From Ruminococcus flavefaciens (lineage in GTDB: Bacteria > Bacillota > Clostridia > Oscillospirales > Ruminococcaceae), in contig CACYSQ010000009.1 in the NCBI GenBank assembly GCA_902777125.1, positions 1 to 64,000 of the forward strand: 64,000 bases of DNA, given 5' to 3'. Each line of letters opens with the position of its first letter. The stretch's first letter is position 1. A program made the translations under genes and the position numbers. Below are positions 54,147-63,598 of the stretch, piece after piece. The notes under the pieces were generated by a model. The model had not been told where the DNA came from, did not search any database, and saw only the letters and a list, made by a program, of their open reading frames with translations.

Positions 54147-56096
54147 TCACTTACTCCGCATAGTGCGGTATCTTGCCATGAGCGACATGAGGTCGTATTT
54201 GCACATCTCCGGCATTATCTCTATGAGCTTTTCCTGAGTGACCATGCAGGGATTGTGCCTCAGACGGTCATCACGCTTGCCGCACTGCCACCCGATAGAC
54301 GCCATATAACAGCACCAGCGGCGGTGTTCGAGAGCGGCGAGCTCATATGCGAACGGCTCATTTTTCAGCTTTTCAATGACCTCCAGTTCGGTGCCGTTCA
54401 TGCGCCATGCGTTACCGGTGTACTTCATAAGCGTACCGTTCTCACCGAGAAGATGCTCAAGCTGTGCTTCGAGCTGAACTCCGTTTTCCCTTGCGAGAGC
54501 CGGTATCAGCATATCCTTGACCTCATCGTGATAAGCGGCAGCCTTGCTTGACGAGCGACGGAAGAGCCTTATGCTGTTCCATTCCTTCTCGGGATCAGCG
54601 TTGGAATTGCTTGTACTGCCGGAATCGTCACCGGTAATAATAGCGATGTTGTTGTAGAGGTGATTGTATTCCTTTGCACGGCTGTCGATAGTGCGGTTAA
54701 GTATCATTTCAAGGGTTATGACAACGCTTCTGTCATCAATGAGCCTTATGTCTCTGAGGTCATCGCTGTCCGAGCTGATATAGCCTGCGAGACGCCTGTC
54801 TGAATCCATACGCACGAGCACGGGAACTCCTCTGAGCCCGGACGCGAAGATCTCGCTCACCTGCATCGCACAGCTTACCGCAAGATCAACGTTTTCGAGG
54901 GTGATAACAGCGTATGTATAGGGAAGATCACTGTTTCTGCTGCGGACGGTGTCGTAGAAGTCCCTGTGTTTTGCATTTGCCTTGAAGAAGTTGACCGTCA
55001 GCTCTCCGTCAGCGGTATCGCTTCTGAGAGTCATTGAATTTTTCCCGAAGCTGAAAGAACCCTCGCTGAACTGTTTTGCGAAGACCTGGAATTTATTGTC
55101 CATATCCGAATCGAAAACGTCAATGACAATGCGGTTCTGTTCGTGAAGAACTCCGAGGTTCATAGCCTGAAGAACCGCCTGCTGACCGAGCCTGCCAAGT
55201 CCTGCGACAAAAAGGTGAACGGTCTGCTCCTTCAGCGGAGTGTCAGTACCTTTATAAACGGAATACAGCGGAACATCGCTGTACATCTTATGTATCTGCA
55301 TCTCGGCAAGATCAATGAGCTCAAGATCGTAGCAAGCCTCTTTTCCGGCGGTTTTGTTGTAGTAGCCTGCGATCAGACGGCTTATACCCTCGTCGTCACA
55401 GCGGCAGGATATCTTTGTTCCGTGTCTTAGCTGAATGCTTCCGGAACCGTTGTCCTCACTGAGACGGAAGAGCTGTAGAAGTGAGAAATTGCGTATCGAG
55501 GAATCCTCGAAAAGGATTATGCTTGATGCAAGCCTCACGCAGCACTTTGACATTATCTCGCCGATCTCAGCCGCCTCTGCTTTGAGAAGATCAGCGTTAT
55601 GCACCATGCAGCCGTTCTTATTGAGACGGTAGACCTCCTCGTGGCTCATAGCCTCCGCAGTGATGATGTGTATGCAGGTCTTTGCACCTTTGTCTGAACG
55701 GTTTTTCAGCATAGCGCGGACGTCATTGTTATAGCCGAAGATAAGGATATGATCGCAGTTCTTGCCGCGTCTGAAGCCGATGAACAGCCTGAGAACACGT
55801 TCGAGGAATTTGTAGACGAACGATACCGTGCAGTAGGGAGCAGTGAATACCGCGATACAGTAGGCATAGCTGACGGCGATCTTGTAAGTTCCCGGATCCT
55901 TGTTGATGAACGCAACAACGTCCTTAATAGTGATGCTTGCCTTGAAGCCGAAAGCGTTGATGCTGTTCTGTAGAACGAGCAGCGTCTTGAAGAACGTGTC
56001 ATAGCCGCTGTAATAGATTATACCCTGAACAGTTGCAATCAGGAATGATGCAACGGCAAGCAGCAGAAGAAAACGGTGCGGTTTCTTTTTGTTCAT
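54147..56096 (-). CDS. Membrane TrkA-N-like protein with C-terminal RyR domain
   Basis: A 649-residue protein. Two membrane helices (about 8-29 and 75-100) are followed by a Rossmann domain with a degenerate glycine loop (HILIFGYNNDVRAML), a second Rossmann domain with an intact one (FVAGLGRLGQQAV, about residue 295) and, at 582-640, a ryanodine-receptor (RyR) domain: LAALEHRRW ... SIGWQCGKRDD ... HNPCMV. TrkA-N domains bind NAD(H) or nucleotides; RyR domains of bacteria are predicted ligand sensors in conflict systems. No ion-channel pore sequence is seen. It overlaps the upstream TIR gene by four bases, so the two are translationally coupled. Confidence 0.75.
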   Translation of the reverse strand: MNKKKPHRFLLLLAVASFLIATVQGIIYYSGYDTFFKTLLVLQNSINAFGFKASITIKDVVAFINKDPGTYKIAVSYAYCIAVFTAPYCTVSFVYKFLERVLRLFIGFRRGKNCDHILIFGYNNDVRAMLKNRSDKGAKTCIHIITAEAMSHEEVYRLNKNGCMVHNADLLKAEAAEIGEIMSKCCVRLASSIILFEDSSIRNFSLLQLFRLSEDNGSGSIQLRHGTKISCRCDDEGISRLIAGYYNKTAGKEACYDLELIDLAEMQIHKMYSDVPLYSVYKGTDTPLKEQTVHLFVAGLGRLGQQAVLQAMNLGVLHEQNRIVIDVFDSDMDNKFQVFAKQFSEGSFSFGKNSMTLRSDTADGELTVNFFKANAKHRDFYDTVRSRNSDLPYTYAVITLENVDLAVSCAMQVSEIFASGLRGVPVLVRMDSDRRLAGYISSDSDDLRDIRLIDDRSVVITLEMILNRTIDSRAKEYNHLYNNIAIITGDDSGSTSNSNADPEKEWNSIRLFRRSSSKAAAYHDEVKDMLIPALARENGVQLEAQLEHLLGENGTLMKYTGNAWRMNGTELEVIEKLKNEPFAYELAALEHRRWCCYMASIGWQCGKRDDRLRHNPCMVTQEKLIEIMPEMCKYDLMSLMARYRTMRSK

Positions 56097-59000
56097 CTGA
56101 TGTCCTCCACGTTTTCGCCGAGGTCAGAGAGATAGTCCTTAGCGGCAGACATGAGCTGCTGTGCGGTATATACAGGGAAGAAGCCGGCTTTGCGTTCGCT
56201 GCTGTCGTAAACGAACACGATGTCCTTGCCGGAGGGAGCACCTGCAAAGCTGTCGATGCGGTAGCGCACCTTGAACTGCTCTGTATCAATGAGCCAAGCC
56301 TGATGATCGTTCCAGATAACGAAAACGCAGTTATCCTCAGCGGAGGGCGATGTGCGGAGAAGTGCAGCCGATGAGCCGTCCGCCTCGGAAATACGGATAT
56401 TGCCGGAAGCTGTATCACCGAGATCAGTTACATTGCCGGTAAAACCGTTTTCGTCCGCTTCATAGAGCTTGGAATCGCGGCAGAGAACAGCGAATTTGCC
56501 GTTGCCGAGAGATACGGCTGAAACGGGCTCCTGACTTGCTCCGCTGAGCTTGAGCTCTGCTTTGACAGCACCGGTGCCGGCATCAAAAATCAGTGCGGTA
56601 CGGCTGCTGAGAAGTGCAACAGCACTGCCGTTGCCGAGGTCAGAGATACAGAGCACATCAACGCCCTCGGGAAGCTCGCGGTCTACGTGCAATGAATTGC
56701 TTCCGAAGTCGCAGATCTCGATATACCGTTTCTTGTCGGAGGAATTTTCAGCGTAAACGGCTGCCTTATCGTCTATGACTGCGTAAATGCCGTTGACAGC
56801 GGATTTTTCGTTCGTCTTCCAGCTTGAAACGCTGCCGTCCGGACTGAGCTTAATTATATCTTTTCCGCCGCTTGAAACATAGCAAACGCCGTCTGCACAA
56901 GGCAGGAATTTAATGCCGGTAACTGTCAGACTGTCGGTGTTCTGAGTGTCGCTGACAGTACCGTCTGCTGCATCTATTATCACAATTTTTTTCTTGCCTG
57001 TGGAGTCACTTATCTTCGCCGCTATCTTGTTGCCTTCCATAAACGCGGCACTGTCAGAGGAACAGCCCTTTAGTGCTTCGACTTCGGTGAGCGAGCTGCT
57101 GTCGGTGTTGTAGATGTAAATATGCTGAACAGCCTTGTCACTGCCCTCGGGGTACTCATCAGCGGAAACGAGAGCATAGACGCCGTCGCTGCTTACAGCT
57201 GCTACCCTGACAGTCGGACGGTTCAGTCCGGTATCAATGGGAGTATAGCTCGGCGAGATCTTCATAAACTGGATATACGCAGTATTGGAGTATTCCTCGG
57301 CAGTCACATACCTGTCCCTGCTGTAGCTTGAAAGCGCCACAGGTGTAATGAATTGATTTATGACATATGCGCTGTACTTGGGCTTATCGCTGACATACGA
57401 TTTTACGCTGACTGCATACTCTTCGCCGTCAGCAACAGTGAACATGATAAGTCCCCACTGGCTGAATGATATGTCAACTATCCTGCTGGAGGGCTCGATC
57501 GTCTTGATGACCTTGCCGGTCTTGAAGTCGATGAGGGAGAAGTAGAGCTTGCCGACTACCGCGAGAACATCGTTTTCGCTTCCAATGTCAGCCGCCTTGA
57601 ACAGGAACATCTTATCCTCCGGTCTGACGACTTCGTCGATATTTGTGCTCCACACCGGTTCGCCGAGCTTGCTTTCGTTCCTTGTTATGACGGTTTTTCC
57701 GCCTGATGAAATAACATCGCAGGACGAAGCAATAATGCTGTCGTCTGCGGACCAAATACCGGCCTTTCTGACAGCACCGCTCTGAAGCTTCGCAAATTCA
57801 AGCGAGCCGCAGGGAACAGCCTGATGCTCTTTTATCTCATATGCCAATATTTTGTTATTGTCCGCAGAGCCGGGATTCTGGTTATAAACGTAGAGAATGC
57901 CGTCCTTGACCAGTTTTATCTCTGTCTCGCTCTCAAAGCTGTAAATGGTCGAGCTAAGACCGCTTATATCCGCATCGCCGCTGATTTTTCCGGTCTCCTT
58001 GTCGATGACCTCGATAATAGTTTTGTCGCCGGCGATATAGCTGCCGTCGGACAATGCCCTTCTGTCGTTGTAAACTCTGAGGAGATGCTCCGGATCAGCA
58101 ATGACCGTCCTGCAAGCGAAGGACTCCGCATTTGGTTCAGTTTTCCATATCACATCACCGGTCTCACCGCTGAGACGCCATACAGTACCGTCGGAATTGT
58201 AAACAAAAACATCGCCGCCTGTACCGGGTTCGTCATCGGAGAGTGAGTGTGCATAACCGGTGTAAATAGCATCGAAGATGATACCGGTATTGTATGAGAC
58301 CTTACCGGGAATACCGATATAGCTGAGAACGGTTCCGGTCTTGTCGGTATCCGGCTGAATGAAAGCCTTGAGCACGTTTGAGCTGCCGTATTTTTCAGAA
58401 GCGAATTCACCGTCCGCGGGAGTTATCTTCTTTATGAGCGAGCCGTTTTCAGCTCTCCAGAAATAGATACCGGAAGCGTCAGTGGAAACGATAGTTTTGC
58501 CTTCGCCCATATATGAGAGCTGCTCGATAGCCGATTCGTGACGCAGAGCATAGCGTGGGAGCATGGTGTCAGGCTCGAAAGCGCTCATCTCGCGCGAAAG
58601 TGCGTATTCAGCCTCGGGTATAACGGGCTTTTCGCCCTCCTTTGAGGGAAGTGCCGATACTGCTTTTTTTATCGCAGGGATAAGGCTTCCGGAGCTGTAA
58701 AGAACCTCCGATTCAGCGGCAAGATGTTCGGCATTTTCGACCAGAAGCTCACCGTACTGCTTTTCTATCTGAGCATACTGCTCCTCGATCTGACCGTACT
58801 GTTCTTCGATCTTGCTGTTCTTGTCCTTGATCTCGCTGTTCTTTTTGCTTATGGTTATAGCTGAGACCGCACTTATAACTGTTATAACTGAGAGAACGCC
58901 GGTCGCGCCGCCGAATATCCTCATTCTGCGCTGAGCCTCACGCTTTTTTTCACGCTGGTAGAGGTCATTGAAATCGCAGCCGATAAGCGGTGCAGCGATA

Positions 59001-59506
59001 CGAAGGTACTCCGTGTTCAGCTTCTTCATGGATTCCTTGAGAGTATCAGCCTTTATATTGGCAGCAAGAGGCTCTACCTCGACCTTTACGCTGGTCTCTC
59101 TGCCGTTTTCGTCCACGGATTTAACGTCCCTGAACCTCAGAAGCTCCGGGAAAGCCTGATCCGGCTCACCGCTTACGAGGAGGGTTATGATGTTCTCGTT
59201 CGTGTCGTTGTGAAGCTCGCGGAAACGCGTAAGCTCCTGCATACACCACTTTGATTCGTTGTAAGCAGGGGAGCATATCACGATAAGGAATTCGGAATCC
59301 TCGATCGCATTGCGGATATCCTCACTGAGATCGCTGCTCGACTGCAATTCGGAAACATCGCGGAAGATACGCCAGTTTTCCTTTTTGCTGACCAGATTTT
59401 TCGGAGGCTTGTAGTTCTCAAGAAGCTTCTGGAGACGTTCTGCCGCCTGCATATCCGGTTCAAGATGTCTGTAGCTGATGAATGCCTTGTATTTGTATTC
59501 TTTCAT
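56093..59506 (-). CDS. TIR domain protein with membrane helix, coiled coil and beta-propeller
   Basis: An 1137-residue protein. Residues 1-150 are a TIR domain: KAFISYRHLEPD (box 1), RIFRDVSEL (BB loop) and SPAYNESKWCMQELTRF, where Glu91 is the likely NADase glutamate. Residues 180-195 (DFNDLYQREKKRE) link to a membrane helix (196-219), a coiled coil of QYGQIEEQYAQI type (221-262), and about 850 residues of WD40-like or PQQ-like beta-propeller repeats. Such TIR-propeller proteins are seen in bacterial immunity-type loci; NAD cleavage on sensing is inference. ATG 59506 has AGAAGGTGG upstream and a consensus promoter at 59540-59568. First gene of a three-gene operon. Confidence 0.85.
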   Translation of the reverse strand: MKEYKYKAFISYRHLEPDMQAAERLQKLLENYKPPKNLVSKKENWRIFRDVSELQSSSDLSEDIRNAIEDSEFLIVICSPAYNESKWCMQELTRFRELHNDTNENIITLLVSGEPDQAFPELLRFRDVKSVDENGRETSVKVEVEPLAANIKADTLKESMKKLNTEYLRIAAPLIGCDFNDLYQREKKREAQRRMRIFGGATGVLSVITVISAVSAITISKKNSEIKDKNSKIEEQYGQIEEQYAQIEKQYGELLVENAEHLAAESEVLYSSGSLIPAIKKAVSALPSKEGEKPVIPEAEYALSREMSAFEPDTMLPRYALRHESAIEQLSYMGEGKTIVSTDASGIYFWRAENGSLIKKITPADGEFASEKYGSSNVLKAFIQPDTDKTGTVLSYIGIPGKVSYNTGIIFDAIYTGYAHSLSDDEPGTGGDVFVYNSDGTVWRLSGETGDVIWKTEPNAESFACRTVIADPEHLLRVYNDRRALSDGSYIAGDKTIIEVIDKETGKISGDADISGLSSTIYSFESETEIKLVKDGILYVYNQNPGSADNNKILAYEIKEHQAVPCGSLEFAKLQSGAVRKAGIWSADDSIIASSCDVISSGGKTVITRNESKLGEPVWSTNIDEVVRPEDKMFLFKAADIGSENDVLAVVGKLYFSLIDFKTGKVIKTIEPSSRIVDISFSQWGLIMFTVADGEEYAVSVKSYVSDKPKYSAYVINQFITPVALSSYSRDRYVTAEEYSNTAYIQFMKISPSYTPIDTGLNRPTVRVAAVSSDGVYALVSADEYPEGSDKAVQHIYIYNTDSSSLTEVEALKGCSSDSAAFMEGNKIAAKISDSTGKKKIVIIDAADGTVSDTQNTDSLTVTGIKFLPCADGVCYVSSGGKDIIKLSPDGSVSSWKTNEKSAVNGIYAVIDDKAAVYAENSSDKKRYIEICDFGSNSLHVDRELPEGVDVLCISDLGNGSAVALLSSRTALIFDAGTGAVKAELKLSGASQEPVSAVSLGNGKFAVLCRDSKLYEADENGFTGNVTDLGDTASGNIRISEADGSSAALLRTSPSAEDNCVFVIWNDHQAWLIDTEQFKVRYRIDSFAGAPSGKDIVFVYDSSERKAGFFPVYTAQQLMSAAKDYLSDLGENVEDIR

Positions 59507-59539
59507 ATATCCACCTTCTGTTATAAAATACCATAATAC

Positions 59540-59568
59540 ATTATACTCCTGTTGCCGCTGTCTGTCAA
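59540..59568 (-). promoter_or_regulatory. Promoter of the TIR/RyR/PDF-like operon
   Basis: Minus strand TTGACA (59568-59563), 17-base spacer, TATAAT (59545-59540): fully consensus, suggesting steady expression. Confidence 0.8.
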
Positions 59569-59590
59569 GGCACATCAGCCCGCTGCAAAC

Positions 59591-59619
59591 AAAAAAGCGA
59601 TGCACGGGAACATCGCTTT
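59591..59619 (-). terminator. Terminator of the second two-component system
   Basis: Minus strand GCGATG, TTCCCGTG, CATCGC followed by TTTTTT. Confidence 0.8.
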
Positions 59620-60608
59620 CAAATCGCTGAATTGTAGAATTTTATACTGAAAAGAGCACCGCAGGGCTTTCTGTTTGAAGCCTTCAGGCTACCGTTCTGT
59701 TCGGTAATGACTTTTTTTGCAAAGGCAAGACCTATGCCGTAGCCGTTTTTGGTATATTCGGAGGAACGGTAGAAGCGCTCGAAAATATGCGGCAGTTCAT
59801 TTTCGGGTATACCGTTTCCGGTGTCTGCGATAGTGATATTCGCAGAGATGCTGCTGCCGTTTGCAGTTATCGTGACAGTACCTCCGGAAGGCGTATGCTC
59901 AATGGCATTTTTCAGCAGATTGACGACAGCCTCCGATGTGTAGTGCAGGTCGCCTGTAAAGAACGGCTCGCCCTCGATATCAGTCCTTACCTCAACTCCC
60001 TTTAGCTCTGCGGTAACGGACAATGTTTCTGCCGAACGTTCAATGAGTTCACGGCAGGAGACCTCGTCCCTCGCGAGCTTTACAGCGTCCGCTTCAAGTC
60101 TCGAAAGGCTCAGCATAGTCTCAATGAGCCATTTCATTCGGGCGAGCAGCTCATAGAGCTCACGGATATACTCCATGCGTTCGCTTTCTGAAAGCTTGGG
60201 TGAACGCATGAGACCGAGTATCATCATAACGGACGTCAGAGGCGTCCTGAGCTGGTGGGAAATGTCTTCAAGCGCTTCCTTTGCGAACTGTTTTTCTTTC
60301 AGAAGTGCCGTATTCTGTTCGCGGAGACGTATCGTCATTTTGTGTACCTCCGCAGAAAGAACGCTGAGCTCACCCTCTTTGTATTCATCGAATGAAACGG
60401 TATCGTTGTCCCGGAGGATACGGTCGATATCGTCGCAGAGCTTCATGACGTTCCTGTTTCTCATACGGAGATCGACCTCGTAAATTACAAGAAGAACAGC
60501 GGAGAATACCGTCACGATGACCGCACAGACGATACTGAAAGGTAAGCATAAGGCAGCAGCGGCAGCGGTCAGGGAAACGTGTATTATTCGGCGGAGCTTG
60601 TCGTTCAT
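59619..60608 (-). CDS. Sensor histidine kinase
   Basis: A 329-residue kinase. Two adjacent membrane helices (about 10-45) with almost no outside loop suggest sensing through the membrane or through the ABC permease. The H-box is EALEDISHQLRTPLTSV; N-box LLKNAIEHTPSG, G1 ADTGNGIPE and G2 YGIGLAFAKK complete the ATPase domain. It overlaps the response regulator by four bases (ATGA). Confidence 0.95.
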   Translation of the reverse strand: MNDKLRRIIHVSLTAAAAALCLPFSIVCAVIVTVFSAVLLVIYEVDLRMRNRNVMKLCDDIDRILRDNDTVSFDEYKEGELSVLSAEVHKMTIRLREQNTALLKEKQFAKEALEDISHQLRTPLTSVMMILGLMRSPKLSESERMEYIRELYELLARMKWLIETMLSLSRLEADAVKLARDEVSCRELIERSAETLSVTAELKGVEVRTDIEGEPFFTGDLHYTSEAVVNLLKNAIEHTPSGGTVTITANGSSISANITIADTGNGIPENELPHIFERFYRSSEYTKNGYGIGLAFAKKVITEQNGSLKASNRKPCGALFSIKFYNSAI

Positions 60609-61279
60609 TTGTCCACCGCCTTGTAGCCGAGTCCTCTGACGGTAACGATTATTTCAGGGGACTTCGGGTCGTCCTCTATCTTTTCGCGCAGACGCTTTAT
60701 GTAGACACTGAGGGTATTATCGGAAACGAATTCCTTCGTCAGCGACCATAGCTCCTCGGCTATCCGGTCGCGTGAGAGCATCTGATTTTTATTTGAGAAG
60801 AACACAAGGAGCAGACGGTATTCCAGAGCAGAAAGCGTAAGCTCACTGCCGTTCTTGAAAACGATGCCCTTGATAGGGTCTATCGTGACATTTCCGCACT
60901 GAAGAACAGGGGAGGTCTTTTTGTGACGGCGCATAACATTTTTCATTCGTGCAAGAAGCTCGCGCGTACCGAAAGGCTTGCCGATATAATCGTCCGCACC
61001 TATCTCAAAGCCGGCAACAGTGCAGGCTTCGTCCGCAGATGCAGTGATGAATATGACAGGTGTATCGTTCTCGGCTTTTATAGCCGCGCATACGGAATAA
61101 CCGTTGCCGTCCTTGAGGGAGATATCGAGCAGAACGCAGTCGAAAGAATTCTCCTCAAAAAGGCGCAGTCCGTCTCGCTGTCCGGCAGCATACGAAACGG
61201 TATATCCCTCGGAATTGAGGAAATGCATCAGAAAACCGGCGAGCTGTTCATCGTCCTCTATCAGCAAAATCTTCGGCAT
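60605..61279 (-). CDS. OmpR/PhoB family response regulator
   Basis: A 224-residue regulator: receiver with LLIEDDEQLAGF, phosphoacceptor Asp in CVLLDISLKDGNG and Lys in GKPFG, then a winged helix ending YIKRLREKIEDDPKSPEII and GLGYKAVDK. The ATG at 61279 with GGAGG upstream is preferred to a GTG nine bases earlier. It has its own promoter at 61303-61331 and probably controls the ABC transporter encoded upstream. Confidence 0.95.
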   Translation of the reverse strand: MPKILLIEDDEQLAGFLMHFLNSEGYTVSYAAGQRDGLRLFEENSFDCVLLDISLKDGNGYSVCAAIKAENDTPVIFITASADEACTVAGFEIGADDYIGKPFGTRELLARMKNVMRRHKKTSPVLQCGNVTIDPIKGIVFKNGSELTLSALEYRLLLVFFSNKNQMLSRDRIAEELWSLTKEFVSDNTLSVYIKRLREKIEDDPKSPEIIVTVRGLGYKAVDK

Positions 61280-61302
61280 AGCCGTCACCTCCAGTCACGC
61301 TT

Positions 61303-61331
61303 ATTATAGCACAGTATCATTATAAATGCAA
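61303..61331 (-). promoter_or_regulatory. Promoter of the second two-component system
   Basis: Minus strand TTGCAT (61331-61326), 17-base spacer, TATAAT (61308-61303). Confidence 0.7.
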
Positions 61332-61354
61332 GCGGACGGCTTTGATCCGTCCGC
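61332..61354 (-). terminator. Hairpin after the ABC permease gene
   Basis: GCGGACGG pairs with CCGTCCGC around a seven-base loop. The minus strand continues TTGCATTTATA, a poor T-run that is also the -35 box of the next promoter, so termination is probably partial. Confidence 0.5.
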
Positions 61355-61360
61355 CTGTTA

Positions 61361-63598
61361 TTATGCGTGTTTTTTTATGCTGAGCTTCATTTCCGAGCCT
61401 CTTATCTGATCAGAAAGGCTTTCTGTGTTCTGTGACCTTAGCATTGCGAATGAAGCAGCACAGCCAGCCGCAAATGCCGCAGCAGAGCCTATCAGAATCT
61501 TTACGAACGGTGTTATGTGGTCGAGGCGAATGAGACTGTTTATTGTTTCTTTTAGAGCTTCATCATTATCGGCGTATGTATTTATAAGCAGCCTCGGCAG
61601 AACAGTTTCTGTTCCGAACATTATCAGTCCGCATATCGCAGCTGAGAATATAGCTGCCGTTGCGGTGAACTGCAAGCACTCTATCATGGTCATGCGGAAG
61701 AGCTGTCTGTCTGTCATTCCTACGCATTGCAAGGAAGCAAGTTCGCTTCGGCGATTTGCGATACCGGTCGATATAATGTTGAGCAGATTTATGAGAGCTG
61801 CAAGTGCTATGAGGAAATTTATCATAACTCCGCCCGATTTTATGGACGATATGATATTGTGTGAAGTCAGCTTTTCACTGTAAATATCTTCTTCAAGCTC
61901 CATTGTTCCGGAATTATCGTCGAAAAAGTCAAGTATCCTGTCGTGATCGGCAGTGGTGTATGAGTCTTCATGAGCAGACCAAAGGGTACACGTTGCTGCA
62001 TAATGGATATCACCGAACCATTCGTCACTGATAGCGCAGTATGTCGGCAGTGCACCGATAAGCATTCCGCCGTGTTCAAACATTTGGTAGGGACCTTCAC
62101 CGATTATTTTCAGCTTATGTGGGCGAAGTTCAGTATCAATATAGCTCGATGTCTGACCGTCTGTTCCGGAGTTTGGGTTTACTGTTTTGTTATAGCCGCA
62201 GGTGACGTTCAGGATATCGTCCTCCATTACTGAATGTATATCGGAATAGCTTTCATTAAGTATGTAGCCGCCGGTACTTACGAGCTCCTCATAGGTGACT
62301 GGCAGGTCATCTCCAGCGAGAGCCTTGTACTGCTCCTCATTAACATAAAATATTGCACCACCTCCGATATTGGGGTGATCAGTGTAGAATGGTGCATATG
62401 CTGTTATGCGTATGTCTCTGAACAAACCGCTTCCGGCAAGCTTTTTTTCCGTATCGCTATATGAAATACCCGTATCATTCGTTAGACTAATATTGAAATC
62501 TCCCATGTCAGCATAAGTGGCACTTATAGTGTTCGATATACCGTGATCTATCGTATTAGTGAGCGTTGTAAATATCGAGAACATAGTTATTGAAACAGTC
62601 AGAGTCAGAACAGTTATAAAAAAGCGTTTTTTCTGACGCCTTGCATTTCTGGAGGCTATGCTTCCTGATATGCCGAAAAGCAAACCGGAAAGAGTGTGTT
62701 TCTTTACCCTTTTAACATCATTTGAACGGGAGGTTATAGACTCCATCGGAGACTTTTTTATAACTCGCATTCCCACGCCGTAAGCTGAAAGAAATACCCA
62801 TACTGTGCCTACTGCTGCCGCAACGAAAAGCATTTTCGGATCGACTGAGAATGACATCTTGAAATTGTCGCTTGTCATACCGTAAATTACATCGGAAAGT
62901 CCGGCTGAGAGAAGTGCTTTGTACATTATATATGCAAGCCCAGTTCCGGCACCTAATCCAAAGGGGATAGCGATAACGCAAAGCCGCATACCTTCATACG
63001 TAATTATCTTCACTATCTGTTTAGGAGTTGCGCCAATCGATTGCAGAACGCCGTAATGCCGTACACGTTCTTTTGAAGATATTTCAAAAGCTGTATCAAC
63101 GATAAGTCTCAACGCAACTGCGAAAACGACCGCAAAAATGAAGAAAACGCAGAATATCCTAAGTCTCCAGAGCTGAGCACCGTCACCTATGCGGTCAAGC
63201 TTCATAAGGGTATCGTTCCATTTGTGGTAAAGACTGTAATTCTTCCAATAGTCTGTTTTAATAAAAATAGATTGCAGCCAGTGATCCCTGTCACCGACGT
63301 CGCTGCTGAACAGTACATAGGCTGTTGTTGAGCCGTTCTCTGCCACTTCTGTACTGACAGATTTTATGTGGCTTTTATTCTCAAGGAGCTCTGCCTGTTC
63401 TTCAGTCAGTTCGTACAGAACAAGATGATATGGAGAAGTTGTGTACACAGCCTTCCTGAAACAGTCCATAAAGACATTGTACAGGACAAAGATCATTGCC
63501 ATTATTGCAATAGCAGAAGCTATGCTTATTACTGTAAAAACGGACTGACGTTTCTGAGCTTTTATGTATCTGGAAGCGAGCAGATTTTCATATCGCAT
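61361..63598 (-). CDS. FtsX-type ABC transporter permease
   Basis: A 745-residue permease starting MRYENLLASRYIKAQKRQS. One membrane helix, an extracytoplasmic region, three helices (about 150-290), a further helix with a large extracytoplasmic domain (about 350-590) and a final three-helix cluster match the two-half FtsX/MacB architecture. The coupling motif appears as RVRHYGVLQSIGATPKQIVK and again as RSELASLQCVGMTDRQL. GAGGAGG decides the start at 63598, which overlaps the end of the ATPase gene by 11 bases. Probable role: antimicrobial peptide sensing or export, by family. Confidence 0.9.
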   Translation of the reverse strand: MRYENLLASRYIKAQKRQSVFTVISIASAIAIMAMIFVLYNVFMDCFRKAVYTTSPYHLVLYELTEEQAELLENKSHIKSVSTEVAENGSTTAYVLFSSDVGDRDHWLQSIFIKTDYWKNYSLYHKWNDTLMKLDRIGDGAQLWRLRIFCVFFIFAVVFAVALRLIVDTAFEISSKERVRHYGVLQSIGATPKQIVKIITYEGMRLCVIAIPFGLGAGTGLAYIMYKALLSAGLSDVIYGMTSDNFKMSFSVDPKMLFVAAAVGTVWVFLSAYGVGMRVIKKSPMESITSRSNDVKRVKKHTLSGLLFGISGSIASRNARRQKKRFFITVLTLTVSITMFSIFTTLTNTIDHGISNTISATYADMGDFNISLTNDTGISYSDTEKKLAGSGLFRDIRITAYAPFYTDHPNIGGGAIFYVNEEQYKALAGDDLPVTYEELVSTGGYILNESYSDIHSVMEDDILNVTCGYNKTVNPNSGTDGQTSSYIDTELRPHKLKIIGEGPYQMFEHGGMLIGALPTYCAISDEWFGDIHYAATCTLWSAHEDSYTTADHDRILDFFDDNSGTMELEEDIYSEKLTSHNIISSIKSGGVMINFLIALAALINLLNIISTGIANRRSELASLQCVGMTDRQLFRMTMIECLQFTATAAIFSAAICGLIMFGTETVLPRLLINTYADNDEALKETINSLIRLDHITPFVKILIGSAAAFAAGCAASFAMLRSQNTESLSDQIRGSEMKLSIKKHA

